Shown here: positions 18,101 to 26,816 of the stretch, piece after piece
Layout of the letters: the number at the start of each line of letters is the position of its first letter
Numbering within the stretch: the stretch's first letter is position 1
Source: Calditrichota bacterium
Lineage (GTDB): Bacteria; Electryoneota; RPQS01
DNA: 64,000 bases
Reading direction: 5' to 3'
Assembly: GCA_020637445.1 (NCBI GenBank)
Contig: JACJVZ010000001.1
Span: 1,674,001-1,738,000, forward strand
The notes under the pieces: model-generated
What the model was told of the DNA's origin: nothing
Databases searched by the model: none
Seen by the model: only the letters and a program-made list of their open reading frames with translations
Position numbers and translations under genes: made by a program

Positions 18101-21100
18101 CCGCGGTAAATCCTACGACCTGTGCCAGCATCGGAATCACCGTAACCGTGTTGCTCGGAGCAGATTGCGCACCCGCACCGCACTGGTTCGCCGTGATTAC
18201 GCGGTAGCTGTAGCTGCCTGCGGGCAACGGTCCGTCCACGAAGGACAGGTCTTCCGGAGCATTCGTGGCCACCAACGTACCGTTGCGCCAGACTGAGTAG
18301 CCCGTTATCGGACTGGTCGCAGGCGCCGTCCACGACACGGTAATCGTGCCGCATTCTTCGACGGCGGTCACACCCGTCGCAACACCCGGAACGGCATATC
18401 CTTCGCCGTTCACGGCAACGCTGGCCGGACCAACTCCGCAAGCGTTGAACGCGGCGACCTGATACGTATGCACGCCGGTGATGCCATTGTCATTATAAGA
18501 AACGACATTCGCGCCGACGGTTGCAATCGGAGTCGTCGTATTGCCGTCACGGTAGATATTGTAGCCGGTTTCGAGAGCTTGGTCGGTCCAAGTCACCGTA
18601 ACCAAACTACACACGTCCATCGTCGCGGCCACGCCGGCAACAACCGGAGGAACGTCCGCGATGGCGCCTTCGGCCGTGTTGCCCACGTCGCCGCTGCCGC
18701 ACTCGTTGACTGCCACAACCCAATAGTTGTAGAACTGTCCCGGAGTGGCGGTTTCGTCGTCATAGGAAACGCTGTTTGCAGGTACGGTCGCGATTGGCGC
18801 GCCTTCACGCCAAATCTGATAGGAATCTTCGTTTTCGATATCCGTCCAGGACACCGTTACGGCATCACAATCGGTCGTCGTCGCCGCAACTGTGCTTACC
18901 ATACCCGGAATATCGCGGCGGCAGCCTTCCACTTCCTCCGATTCTTCGCCGGCACCACCTTCGTTAAAGCCGCGCACGGTATAGGTGAAGCATTCACCCG
19001 GTTCCGGCGTCGCATCGCAATACGTCGTAACGTCCGCGCCGACCGTGCCAATCACTTCGCCTTCACGGAGAATTTCGTAACCCGTTTCGTTATCGATATC
19101 CGTCCAAGTCAGACAGATCTGATTGCAATTCGTTGTGCTCGCTTCAACTCCGGTCACGGCATCGAGGTTGAACACCGCGATTCCCACTGCTCCGGTTGAC
19201 ACGTCACCTTCGCCGCAAACGTTGTAGGCAGCGACCGTGTATGTGTATTCCACGCCCGGTACGGCAGTCATATCGCAATAGGAAGTATCGTCAGCGCTGG
19301 TCGTGAAGATCAGCGTAGCGTTGCGGTAAACGTAAAATCCAAGTTCACCGGCCACGTTGTCCCATGACAGACAAACTTCGTTCACGACATTTTGCGTCGC
19401 GGTAAGATTCATAACCTGCGTCGGGGTCTGCGCGCGCATACCCGTCGCTGCCACGGACTGGGGACCTTCGTTGCACGCATTCACGGCCGCAACCGTGTAG
19501 TCGTGCGACTCGCCCATAACTACCGTGAAGTCAGCGTAGTCAGAAAGAATCGGCAGCGTCGTGGTCAAAGAATCGCCGTCGCGATAGATAATATAGCTCG
19601 TCGCGCCGGGATAGTCTTCCCACGTGATGTAGACACCTTCACAGCTATCCACGGAAGCAACCACACCGGTCACCTGGCCCATTTGCGGCAGGCGTTCACC
19701 GCTCGCAGGATCAGACGCATTCGTCAAACCGCAGAATTCGCTGTAGGCACGCACGGTGTATTCATAGACTCCCGCCGCGGGAATATCCGTGAACATCGTG
19801 TCGGGCGCCGCCACCGTTCCGGCCAAATTGTCGTCGCGGTAAACGCGGTATTCCGTCACGTCGCCGGGTGCGGTATTCCACGCAACCATAACCGAATCAC
19901 AATTGTCATCGGTGGCGGTCACGTTGATCGGCGGTTCCGGACCTTCCAAACGAGTTCCGTTATCGGAATCCGAAGGATCTGACGAGCCGCACAGTTCATC
20001 ATACGCTCTAACCGTATAAGCCGCAGTAGTACCGCTGGCGATGCCAGTGTCGGTATAGTCCAGCGTGTCAGCGCCGACCGTGTCAATCGCCAAGCCGTCG
20101 CGGAAAATGATGTAGTGGCTGAACGTTCCCGTCGACGCTTCCCACGTCACAAAAACATCCGAGCACGAGGTGTCGGAAGCCATGACATTGGTCGGAGCCG
20201 TCGGATATTCCTGCACCGTTCCCGTGGTAATGGACGCGCCGGAAGAGTCGCAGCCGTCATTCGAAGGAATGGCATAGATTGTATAGATGTTGTCGCCGAG
20301 CAAAGCCTCGGTGTCAACGTAGGTCGTATCCGTAATATCGCCGCCGATTTGCACGTCGTCACGATATAGATGGTAAACTACTCCGGCAGTGCTTTCAGGC
20401 TGCGTACCCCACGACAATGCTACCGCGTCACAGCGGTCCTCAGAAGCAGTGAAGCCGGGAGGAGCAACCGGCGAATTCAAGTATCCCGCAATGCCTTCAT
20501 CGCTGAGATCGCCTTCACCGCAGGCCACGGAGTATGCGCTGATCATGTAGGAAAACGCACCGTGCAGTTCCGGCACGTACGCGTAGCACGTATCAGCGGT
20601 GGAATCAAACAAAACCTCGTCGACGTAGATGTAGTATCCGTCTACGTCACCCGATGCGCTGCTCCAGCATACGATCACCGAATCGCAGCGGTCGGTCGTG
20701 GAAAGAATGGTCGGAATTCCGACGGACTCAAGTTGACGGCCTGTCGCCGCGTCGCTCGGATCGGACTCCGGACACGTCGTGCTTGTCGCGACGACCGTGT
20801 AATCATGCGACTCCGTATCACCGGGATCATCGACGTACGTAAGTTCGTCGCCTCCGACGGACGCCACGTTGACGTCGTCGCGGTAAATGTCGTAGCCGTC
20901 GACGTCACCGTCAGACGCTTCCCATGAAATCGAAACTCCGGTACACAGAGTATCCGACGCCGTCACGTTTTGCGGCGTGGAGGGCGGCAGCATGACTTCC
21001 ACCATGATGTGGTTACTCGTGTCACCGACTCCGCATGCGTTAACGGATTCAAAGTAGACGTCATGCGTACCGGGACCAGCCGGAATAATCAGCGAATCCA

Positions 21101-23585
21101 GCCAATAGGCGATGGAGCCTTGCGGCGAACCGTCAAGATAGACGTTGTAATCCGTAGCGTCGCCCAGCGACGTCCATGATACGACGATAGTCTGACAGTC
21201 AATGCTGTAGCCGGAAAGGTCCGTGAGGCCCGCCGGCGTGCCCAGACGCTGGAATTCCAACGTATCGGTAGTACTGCCGTATCCGCACTCGTTTGAGCCA
21301 ACCGCAAACGCAGTGTGCACGTCGTCGTCATCGAGACCAATCGAGAACGTGCCGTTCGGCAAAAGATTGATCGCGTACGATTGGTCGTCAAGGTAGAAGT
21401 GCGTCGTATCACCGTACGCCGGTCGGATAAACGAGAAATACACGCGGTCACAGGTCACGGAATCGACTTGGAATCCCGGAGCCACGGGCAACGGATAGGC
21501 GCCGCCGTCATCGGGATCACTGTCGCCCGTTCCGCCCGCACCAACGGCGCGCACGACGTACGAGTAGACCGCACCGGAAACCACATTGTGATCGGTGTAC
21601 GTCGTCACATCGGCAGTCACCGAGTCAATCACGGCGTTGTCACGAACGATGCGGTACTTCGTTTCGTTGGCTACGTCATCCCACGTCACGACTACGCTGT
21701 CGCACAGCGAATCCGTCGCGGAAACGTTCGTCGGTGCATCCTGCGCGGCCAAAATCATACCTTGCACGGCAGTGGACAACGTTCCGGTTCCGCATTCGTT
21801 GTACGCGCCGATCTGGTAGTTGTACGCCGTGTTCGGCAATGCGCTCGTATCGTCATAAGTCAAAACGTCCGCGTTCACGGAGTCAATTGCGACCAGCAAA
21901 ACGGCGTCGCGATAAATTCCGAAGCCGGTTTCGTTGGCCACGTTGCCCCACGTCAGCGTTACGCGGTCAGGCAAATTGTTCGTAGCAGTCAATCCGGTTA
22001 CTTGCGACGGAGCGGTCTTCTTCGATCCCGTATTTGCCGTGGGAAAGGAGCTCGTTCCGCACGTGTTCGTAGCCGCTACCGTGTAAGAGGGTGTCCCAGT
22101 CGCCGTCGAGTCGTTGTAGGAAGTAACATTGGCCGCTGTCGTGAAAATGTCAACGCCGTTCCTGCGGACGACAAAGCCCGTTTCATCCGAGCTGTTGTCC
22201 CACCACGTAACTTGTACGTGAGAACAGAACGACGCGTCGCTGGCATTCACGCCTGACGGAGCGGTTGGCGTGCCGATGCGGGAACCGGAGACCTGCGTTG
22301 ACTGAGCGCCTTCCTGGCAAGAACTTGGGTTTGTGCTGATAAACGCGGCCACCGTGTAGTTGAAGGGAGTGTTCGGCGTCGCTGTGCCGTCACTGTAGGA
22401 AGTCGCGGGCGCGTTGACCGTTTGGATCTGCGTCCCGTTACGCCGCACGATGTAACTCGTCGCGCCTGTCACGGCACCCCAACTCAGATTGACCGTGCAG
22501 AGACCATTGGTGGTGGTCAATCCCGTAACCTGCGCAGGCGGCTGATACGCCGTTGCGGCATGGTTTGGCGTCGCAGGCCCAACACCGCACGTGGAACTCC
22601 AGCCTCTGATGCTGTAGTTGTGCGAACCTGACAGCGACGTGACAACCGTATCGCGCATCACAGAGTTTTGTGCGAGCGTCGGAATCGTGTCAACCGGCAC
22701 GTTGTCTTGATAGATAATAAAGTTCTGAATCGACGTGGCGGGAATCGGCACACGCCAGCGAACAATGATCTTGCCGCATTCTGACGGATGCGCAGTCACC
22801 TGAACGGACGTGTCAGCCGGAGCCAGGGGCTCTTGAATGCGCGTTCCCGCTTCTGACGAAGGCGCCGAATAGCACTCTTGCGTGTCGTCGTGATATCGCG
22901 CGCGGATGTTGTACGTATAGGTACCCGCGGGGGCCGTGTTGTCGACAAACGAAGTCACGGACCAAAGGACTTTACCGACCGGAGTGCCGGCGCGGTCGAT
23001 GAACAACGAGTCGACGCCTTGGTCATTGGGATAGGCCGTCCAACTCAGTGAGATATTCGAGCACGAATTGTCCGAAGCATTAAATCCGGAAACAGGCGAA
23101 GGCGTCGGACAGCCAGCGCACGGCGTATCGACGCAGTTGAGCGCCACTTCGCCGTTATCCACACCGAAATAAATTTCCTGTAAGCCCGTGACAATCGTGA
23201 AAGCGTCCGATTCCCAGTGCTGTCCGTTCAAACAGATACGCAGCCACAACCGTGCGGGACTGGGGAGACCAGACGTGATCGTGAACGGCGGTTCCGTGGC
23301 AAATCCACCAGGAACTCCCAATAAGCCATCTCCGTTCATTTGGAACTGGTTGAAGTTCGCCGCAGGAAACACGTCTGTCGGATACAGTTCGTCCGTATCA
23401 TCCGGTCCGTTGTCGTTCTGATCCCACATCACGTCCACAACTGCGTCGTCGGGCAAGAAATTGCCGCCCGCACACGTTTCAGTTAGTTGTTGACTGACAT
23501 CAATAAAGAATGCATTGACTTGGGCGTGTGCTTGTTTTGCGAGGAAGATCAAACATCCTGCAAGAACAATAGCTCTCAACTTCAT
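15186..23585 (-). CDS. Giant secreted protein: about 25 FN3 domains, FG-GAP repeats, Por/T9SS sorting domain
   Basis: A single uninterrupted gene of 2799 residues. The ATG at 23585 has TGGAGG 8 bases upstream (a second in-frame start lies 6 bases earlier). It begins with a signal peptide (ending AHA, about residue 21) and a 130-residue N-terminal domain, then about 25 fibronectin type III repeats of about 88 residues (residues about 155-2345). Each repeat has the pattern C..V.V.W ... Y.I.R.G ... Y.D ... Y.V.A.N.CG.G. Many repeats carry paired Cys, in keeping with an extracellular location. Residues about 2350-2685 are FG-GAP/VCBS repeats with DLDNDGD-type calcium loops. The last 80 residues are a C-terminal sorting domain (YPNPFNPTTQIQF, YDITGREV, SGVYLYRI). 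It is likely a surface or secreted adhesin-like protein; no catalytic domain is seen. Confidence 0.92.
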   Translation of the reverse strand: MKLRAIVLAGCLIFLAKQAHAQVNAFFIDVSQQLTETCAGGNFLPDDAVVDVMWDQNDNGPDDTDELYPTDVFPAANFNQFQMNGDGLLGVPGGFATEPPFTITSGLPSPARLWLRICLNGQHWESDAFTIVTGLQEIYFGVDNGEVALNCVDTPCAGCPTPSPVSGFNASDNSCSNISLSWTAYPNDQGVDSLFIDRAGTPVGKVLWSVTSFVDNTAPAGTYTYNIRARYHDDTQECYSAPSSEAGTRIQEPLAPADTSVQVTAHPSECGKIIVRWRVPIPATSIQNFIIYQDNVPVDTIPTLAQNSVMRDTVVTSLSGSHNYSIRGWSSTCGVGPATPNHAATAYQPPAQVTGLTTTNGLCTVNLSWGAVTGATSYIVRRNGTQIQTVNAPATSYSDGTATPNTPFNYTVAAFISTNPSSCQEGAQSTQVSGSRIGTPTAPSGVNASDASFCSHVQVTWWDNSSDETGFVVRRNGVDIFTTAANVTSYNDSTATGTPSYTVAATNTCGTSSFPTANTGSKKTAPSQVTGLTATNNLPDRVTLTWGNVANETGFGIYRDAVLLVAIDSVNADVLTYDDTSALPNTAYNYQIGAYNECGTGTLSTAVQGMILAAQDAPTNVSATDSLCDSVVVTWDDVANETKYRIVRDNAVIDSVTADVTTYTDHNVVSGAVYSYVVRAVGAGGTGDSDPDDGGAYPLPVAPGFQVDSVTCDRVYFSFIRPAYGDTTHFYLDDQSYAINLLPNGTFSIGLDDDDVHTAFAVGSNECGYGSTTDTLEFQRLGTPAGLTDLSGYSIDCQTIVVSWTSLGDATDYNVYLDGSPQGSIAYWLDSLIIPAGPGTHDVYFESVNACGVGDTSNHIMVEVMLPPSTPQNVTASDTLCTGVSISWEASDGDVDGYDIYRDDVNVASVGGDELTYVDDPGDTESHDYTVVATSTTCPESDPSDAATGRQLESVGIPTILSTTDRCDSVIVCWSSASGDVDGYYIYVDEVLFDSTADTCYAYVPELHGAFSYMISAYSVACGEGDLSDEGIAGYLNSPVAPPGFTASEDRCDAVALSWGTQPESTAGVVYHLYRDDVQIGGDITDTTYVDTEALLGDNIYTIYAIPSNDGCDSSGASITTGTVQEYPTAPTNVMASDTSCSDVFVTWEASTGTFSHYIIFRDGLAIDTVGADTLDYTDTGIASGTTAAYTVRAYDELCGSSDPSDSDNGTRLEGPEPPINVTATDDNCDSVMVAWNTAPGDVTEYRVYRDDNLAGTVAAPDTMFTDIPAAGVYEYTVRAYSEFCGLTNASDPASGERLPQMGQVTGVVASVDSCEGVYITWEDYPGATSYIIYRDGDSLTTTLPILSDYADFTVVMGESHDYTVAAVNACNEGPQSVAATGMRAQTPTQVMNLTATQNVVNEVCLSWDNVAGELGFYVYRNATLIFTTSADDTSYCDMTAVPGVEYTYTVAAYNVCGEGDVSTGAVGIAVFNLDAVTGVEASTTNCNQICLTWTDIDNETGYEILREGEVIGTVGADVTTYCDATPEPGECFTYTVRGFNEGGAGEESEEVEGCRRDIPGMVSTVAATTTDCDAVTVSWTDIENEDSYQIWREGAPIATVPANSVSYDDETATPGQFYNYWVVAVNECGSGDVGNTAEGAIADVPPVVAGVAATMDVCSLVTVTWTDQALETGYNIYRDGNTTTPIATVGANVVSYNDNGITGVHTYQVAAFNACGVGPASVAVNGEGYAVPGVATGVTAVEECGTITVSWTAPATSPITGYSVWRNGTLVATNAPEDLSFVDGPLPAGSYSYRVITANQCGAGAQSAPSNTVTVIPMLAQVVGFTAVASPCFCVDMSWNDVANEQGYYIFCNGVIADTLGANVTSTQFCPADTGNCNLTVAAFNGCEVGPESQVINVTPNTYPVAVVGFAASENLCDMVQLTWTPYTESGVNYLRIRRNGNPLARVAANTTTYNHPGIWPASTYSITALRVCAAGDTIESPISSDQGRTAPTPVAPSQMSASDDGCGIVTVSFTFANVDGQDSVQIKRNGSLLATLVGGSAGVQRQYVDSNPLAQAATYEVCAVSNLCGVGGCASDAGVAAPTAGTVTNLAATHDRCTSILLTWTGTQHALNYEVRKGGTLIATLPQGTFSYTDNVATGSTFNYTVAATNACGSGPQTPAVQGSTIPLPPAPTGFNASDGLCNVVIVSWNEVAVATEYQIWRNNVQIATVPDGLTSYNDTDIQPGVVYNYQMRGVNQCGLGTMTAVNQGSSAAPVSIVTNVVASTNLNDRVHLSWNNVSGETGFEILRGFPAEVIATVGANVIAYDDFSAAPGVEYEYRVRAFNDCGQGAMSVVTYGYRVPVDPIPFGVVTVTTDLYGCMSAVPADLDDDGDMDVVACGMFADKVMWYENMGGWQFVPHVIVENWDGARSVAVGDLDNDGDLDIAAVAQFADQLVWFRQNQDGSFTLNVIASNYDGARDVVIVDLDGDNDMDLVTAACDENDVSWWRHNPNNSFTRFVIDNAFEGARSVEVADIGNDGDMDILGAAYDGGMFALYSNNGSETFTRSVLMSDVYGASYINAAHLNGDNVLDIYFCVAQEPLVAWWDGATMEENYVTSLVPFPREMDAVDMDADGLNDLLLAANENQEISWWRRTEHRFYRNVISSTMTQASVVHGGDFDNDGDTDIIGAGEGTIKLWLSALTDENMDATLAMPQPEDDNEEWPTYSQTVIPVNYELSANYPNPFNPTTQIQFGLPEAQNVQLTVYDITGREVTKLVDGSFGAGYHTVTFDASSYASGVYLYRIVAGSFVESRKMILMK

Positions 23586-23870
23586 CGGCAAACCTCCACA
23601 TCAAAAAACTTCACACAGGATGGACACGCGCGGAACTTGTCAAAGGTCCGCGAGGTTTCGAATTCGGGACGGTTCAAGAGTCCACTTGGGAATTGGCTGC
23701 AAGCCCACAAAACAGGCAAATTGCCTGTTTGCAGGCCAGCGCTTGTAAATTTCCGCGCCATGTCTTGCAAATCCTCGTTCAGGTGTTTATATTCTATCAA
23801 TTTAAGCGAGAGAGGGGAGACCTGCGACGGAGGTGACTCCATGCAGGACTTAGAAAGATAACCATTTCTC
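23586..23870. promoter_or_regulatory. Divergent spacer between FN3 gene and beta-propeller gene
   Basis: 285 bases without a convincing gene. It holds the ribosome-binding site of the FN3 gene and one perfect hairpin AAACAGGC / GCCTGTTT (about 23710-23730) without a T-run. No known riboswitch fold was recognised in the long leader of the FN3 gene. Confidence 0.4.
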
Positions 23871-24887
23871 GTGAAGCAGTCAACCCTCAGAAGGTTGCAA
23901 GTGCTACGAAAAACAATCCTTGAAACTACCCAAATGAGCCATTTATCTGTTGAGCAAACGGTCAAATCCGGGGTCTTCCGCCGTCAACACACCGTAATTC
24001 TAACGTTATCGCTATTGCTTGTTTTAGCGGGTCTTGCTGTTTCCGCGCCCAGAAAAGTCGCGGAAAGAGCTGGACGAGGCTGTTCGGCGCCGCTCTGGAG
24101 CTCCGATAGCCGCTTCATCGCTTTTACAAACATAGATTTAGATACATTGTATGTGGTTGAGCCGGCAGAGTCCAGAAAAGAGCAAGAGCTGTACCGCGTG
24201 GCACATGCTCTGGGCGTCGGACGGCGTTTCGTATTCGTCCCCGGAGAGGAGCGGTTAGCGTACCGTGAGATGGTGGGAGCCATTGGAACGCACCCGGATC
24301 GAATTATCTCGACATCGTTCTACAGCTATGATCCCAGCATGTTGACCAGTAACATGAACAAGATCATTGGACCGTATCGTATTAATAATCAAATATATTA
24401 TCGCGAGTCCTTGAGCGACCCACTGATCTCGGTGACTGGCGATGAGCGCACAGCAGGAGCGTACAAAAAAGGCGGCAAATTGGTCGTCAAAAACGCGCAG
24501 GGCAACGCTGTGTTTACCTCGGACGGACAGGAAGAACCGGAAGGTTTTGAGGTCTCGCCGGACGGTCATTGGGTGGCCGCAGTCTTTGCAAAGGACAACG
24601 ATCATGCAGTTCGCTTGATTCAAATTTCGGATGGCGCAATCATCGAGCTTGGACGCGGTCGCTGGCCGTCGTGGTCGGGCAACTCGAACCGCGTGGTGTT
24701 TGTCCGCGACAAAGAAGAGCTGAAATATGCGGAAATGGTCGTCTACGATTTGCAGGTTGGCCAATCGCGGTCGGTGATGGGAGTGAACCAATTTTGGCCG
24801 GACGAACCGTCTTTGAACGGAGACGGTTCCAAGGTGGCATTTGTGCACGACGGGGAGATTTTCGTCACGGAAGTCACGGGGTTCTGA
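23871..24887 (+). CDS. Exported TolB/WD40-like beta-propeller protein
   Basis: 338 residues from a GTG at 23871; the ATG at 23934 (residue 22) is an alternative, and neither has a clear ribosome-binding site. A hydrophobic stretch at about 42-58 (VILTLSLLLVLAGLAVSAP) looks like a signal peptide, which suggests the true start is one of the later ones. The mature part has PD40/TolB-type blades (APLWSSDSRFIAFTN, FEVSPDGHWVAAVF, RWPSWSGNSNRVVFV, PSLNGDGSKVAFVHDG). Such proteins are usually periplasmic scaffolds. The role here is unknown. A strong terminator follows immediately. Confidence 0.75.
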   Translation: MKQSTLRRLQVLRKTILETTQMSHLSVEQTVKSGVFRRQHTVILTLSLLLVLAGLAVSAPRKVAERAGRGCSAPLWSSDSRFIAFTNIDLDTLYVVEPAESRKEQELYRVAHALGVGRRFVFVPGEERLAYREMVGAIGTHPDRIISTSFYSYDPSMLTSNMNKIIGPYRINNQIYYRESLSDPLISVTGDERTAGAYKKGGKLVVKNAQGNAVFTSDGQEEPEGFEVSPDGHWVAAVFAKDNDHAVRLIQISDGAIIELGRGRWPSWSGNSNRVVFVRDKEELKYAEMVVYDLQVGQSRSVMGVNQFWPDEPSLNGDGSKVAFVHDGEIFVTEVTGF

Positions 24888-24903
24888 TCTATTCGTTTTC
24901 AAC

Positions 24904-24934
24904 AAAAAAGCCCGCACAGTGCGGGCTTTTTTTT
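24904..24934. terminator. Strong bidirectional intrinsic terminator
   Basis: AAAAAAGCCCGCAC / GTGCGGGCTTTTTTTT with almost no loop, placed between the beta-propeller gene and the converging hisC. A second hairpin (GGCATCC / GGATGCC, 24942-24960) follows just before the hisC stop. Confidence 0.88.
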
Positions 24935-24970
24935 CGCGGCGGCATCCGCTGAGGATGCCCCTCGGGCCTG

Positions 24971-26065
24971 TTACGCCTGTTGTAAACACACTTCTCGCAG
25001 GGCGGCGGAGAGCATTTCGTTTTGTTCAGGGGTGCCGATGGTCACGCGCAAGCAATGCGGCAGCATGAACGCGCGCAGCGGACGCACGATGACGCCGCGC
25101 TGTTCAAGTCCATTTGAGACTTGCAATGCTTTCTCTTCGCTCGCGAACGGAAGCAGGAAGAAATTCGCTCCCGTCGGAATCCACGTGAGTCCGAGCTCAT
25201 CGAAGAGCTTCGGCAGCTCTTCCCTGCCCTTGCGGTTTGTCTGCTGCGACAATTCGAGAAACTCGCGATCATCCAGCGCACCGACTCCGGCTCGTTCAGA
25301 AATCAGGGACGGCTCAAACGGCAGCTTGACTTTAAGCACGTTGATCGCCAAATCCTCGTGGGCAAATCCGTAGCCGATACGCAGCGCCGCGAGTCCGTAG
25401 GCTTTCGAGAATGTGCGCAGCGTAATCACGTTGTCCATCCGGTACGACATGGAGTCGGGATAGTCGGGATATTCCTGCGCGTATTCGTAGTAGGCTTCGT
25501 CGAGAATCACCAGCGCATGAGACGGCACGCGCTTCATGAACTTCTCGAATTCCGGTTTCGTGAAGTACGTTCCGGTCGGATTGTTCGGATTGGCCAGATA
25601 AATGATCTTCGTCTTGGGAGTGATCGCATCGGCAATCGCTTCGAGATCGAACGCGTAGTTCTTCAGCGGCACGGTCACGAGTTTGACGCCGCGCGAACGC
25701 GCCAGCACATAGAGTCCGATGAACGTGCCTTCGGCGGTCAAGACTTCCTCGTCGTCGCACAAAAACGCGCGGATGATGTTGGCCAGAATCGATTCCGATC
25801 CTGATCCGACCACGACGTTTTGCAGTTTGACTTCAAAGAGTTTCGCGAGCTTATTTCGCAGTGTCAATCCACCGTCGGGATAGAGCTGAATATCCCGGAA
25901 CGACTCTTGGGCGAGCGCGATGCCTTTGGGCGAAGAGCCCAGCGGATTTTCGTTTGAGGCGAGCTTGACAATCTTTTCGATTCCGTATTGCGCGCGAATC
26001 TGCGCGGCCGATTTCCCCGGCTGGTACGGAATCAATGCTTCGATGTAAGGGGGGACTAAAGACAT
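24971..26065 (-). CDS. hisC: Histidinol-phosphate aminotransferase family protein
   Basis: 364 residues from the ATG at 26065; an upstream TTG at 26119 adds 18 non-conserved residues. Class I/II PLP aminotransferase of the HisC type: YQPGK near the N-terminus, LASNENPLGSSP, SGSESIL, NPNNPTGT, ILDEAYYEYA, the PLP-binding Lys in TFSKAYGLAALRIGYG, and the C-terminal Arg region LRVTIGTPEQN. It would make histidinol phosphate; since no other his genes are next to it, it could also act on aromatic 2-oxo acids (tyrosine or phenylalanine), as some HisC homologs do. Substrate is inference. Confidence 0.88.
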   Translation of the reverse strand: MSLVPPYIEALIPYQPGKSAAQIRAQYGIEKIVKLASNENPLGSSPKGIALAQESFRDIQLYPDGGLTLRNKLAKLFEVKLQNVVVGSGSESILANIIRAFLCDDEEVLTAEGTFIGLYVLARSRGVKLVTVPLKNYAFDLEAIADAITPKTKIIYLANPNNPTGTYFTKPEFEKFMKRVPSHALVILDEAYYEYAQEYPDYPDSMSYRMDNVITLRTFSKAYGLAALRIGYGFAHEDLAINVLKVKLPFEPSLISERAGVGALDDREFLELSQQTNRKGREELPKLFDELGLTWIPTGANFFLLPFASEEKALQVSNGLEQRGVIVRPLRAFMLPHCLRVTIGTPEQNEMLSAALREVCLQQA

Positions 26066-26253
26066 GATTGTGAATTTATTTAAGCTGCTGTTATCCCGAT
26101 AAACGCTAACAATTGACAAAACGGAAGTTCTTTATAAACAATGCTATTTAAGTTGAAAGCGAGTCGGCTTCGCTAAAGGTAACTGATTCATAACTTGGAA
26201 ATATACGGAATTTGAACATTTGTGTCAAGGGACAAATGCTTTCAAAAGGGCAA

Positions 26254-26276
26254 TAAAAAAGGCAGCCCGTGCCGCC
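26254..26276 (-). terminator. Probable terminator of the small surface-protein operon
   Basis: On minus: GGCGGC-ACGG-GCTGCC followed by TTTTTTATTG, about 100 bases after the stop of the 137-residue gene at 26377. Confidence 0.6.
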
Positions 26277-26376
26277 CACGAAAGTTTTGTAATATCAATC
26301 TCTCAAGGCTCCAAGTTAGGCGTTATGTCCGCCTGTGCTATCAATGTAAAATCTAAGCGTACCATCGAGGAAGAAC

Positions 26377-26790
26377 TCAATCAGGATTTGACTGCGGAGA
26401 TTGGCCCATATTGATCCCAAATGCGCCATGCAACTCACCGAGATCCGCACCCGGGGTGAATCGACCTCGAACCGCGCCTCCGCGCCAGATGTGAATGCTA
26501 CCGTCTGTCTTCAGCGCTTTGGACTCATTGCTCGCGTCTATGATTTCGGCGCGGTAGCCGCCCGCGTTTGCATCACCGTCAACCTTGAGTAGCGGAGAAG
26601 TCTGTGAGCTGAGATTTCTTAAGCGGGTACTGCCCAGTACGTCAAGGGCGGCGTTAGAACCTGAAAGTTCCTCAATGTGAACTCTGTAATTGCTTGGCGC
26701 ACCGCCGCCACTTCCATTGACGCTCAGTTTCTTTCCTTGCGAATCCATGTCCTGATCATTCCAAGTGTTTTGTGGATTTCCCCATGACAT
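26377..26790 (-). CDS. Small hypothetical protein, glycine-rich, no signal peptide
   Basis: 137 residues of unknown function. The ATG at 26790 has a well placed GGAG. It is hydrophilic and rich in Gly, Asn and Ser, with a beta-rich middle (YRVHIEELSG, LLKVDGDANAGGYRAEIIDASNESKAL, IHIWRGGAVRGRF) reminiscent of phage tail-fibre or appendage repeats, but no family is recognised. It follows the beta-helix lipoprotein gene by 26 bases and is likely co-transcribed with it. Confidence 0.6.
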   Translation of the reverse strand: MSWGNPQNTWNDQDMDSQGKKLSVNGSGGGAPSNYRVHIEELSGSNAALDVLGSTRLRNLSSQTSPLLKVDGDANAGGYRAEIIDASNESKALKTDGSIHIWRGGAVRGRFTPGADLGELHGAFGINMGQSPQSNPD

Positions 26791-26816
26791 GATTGTACTC
26801 CGTTTCTGGTTGGTTA

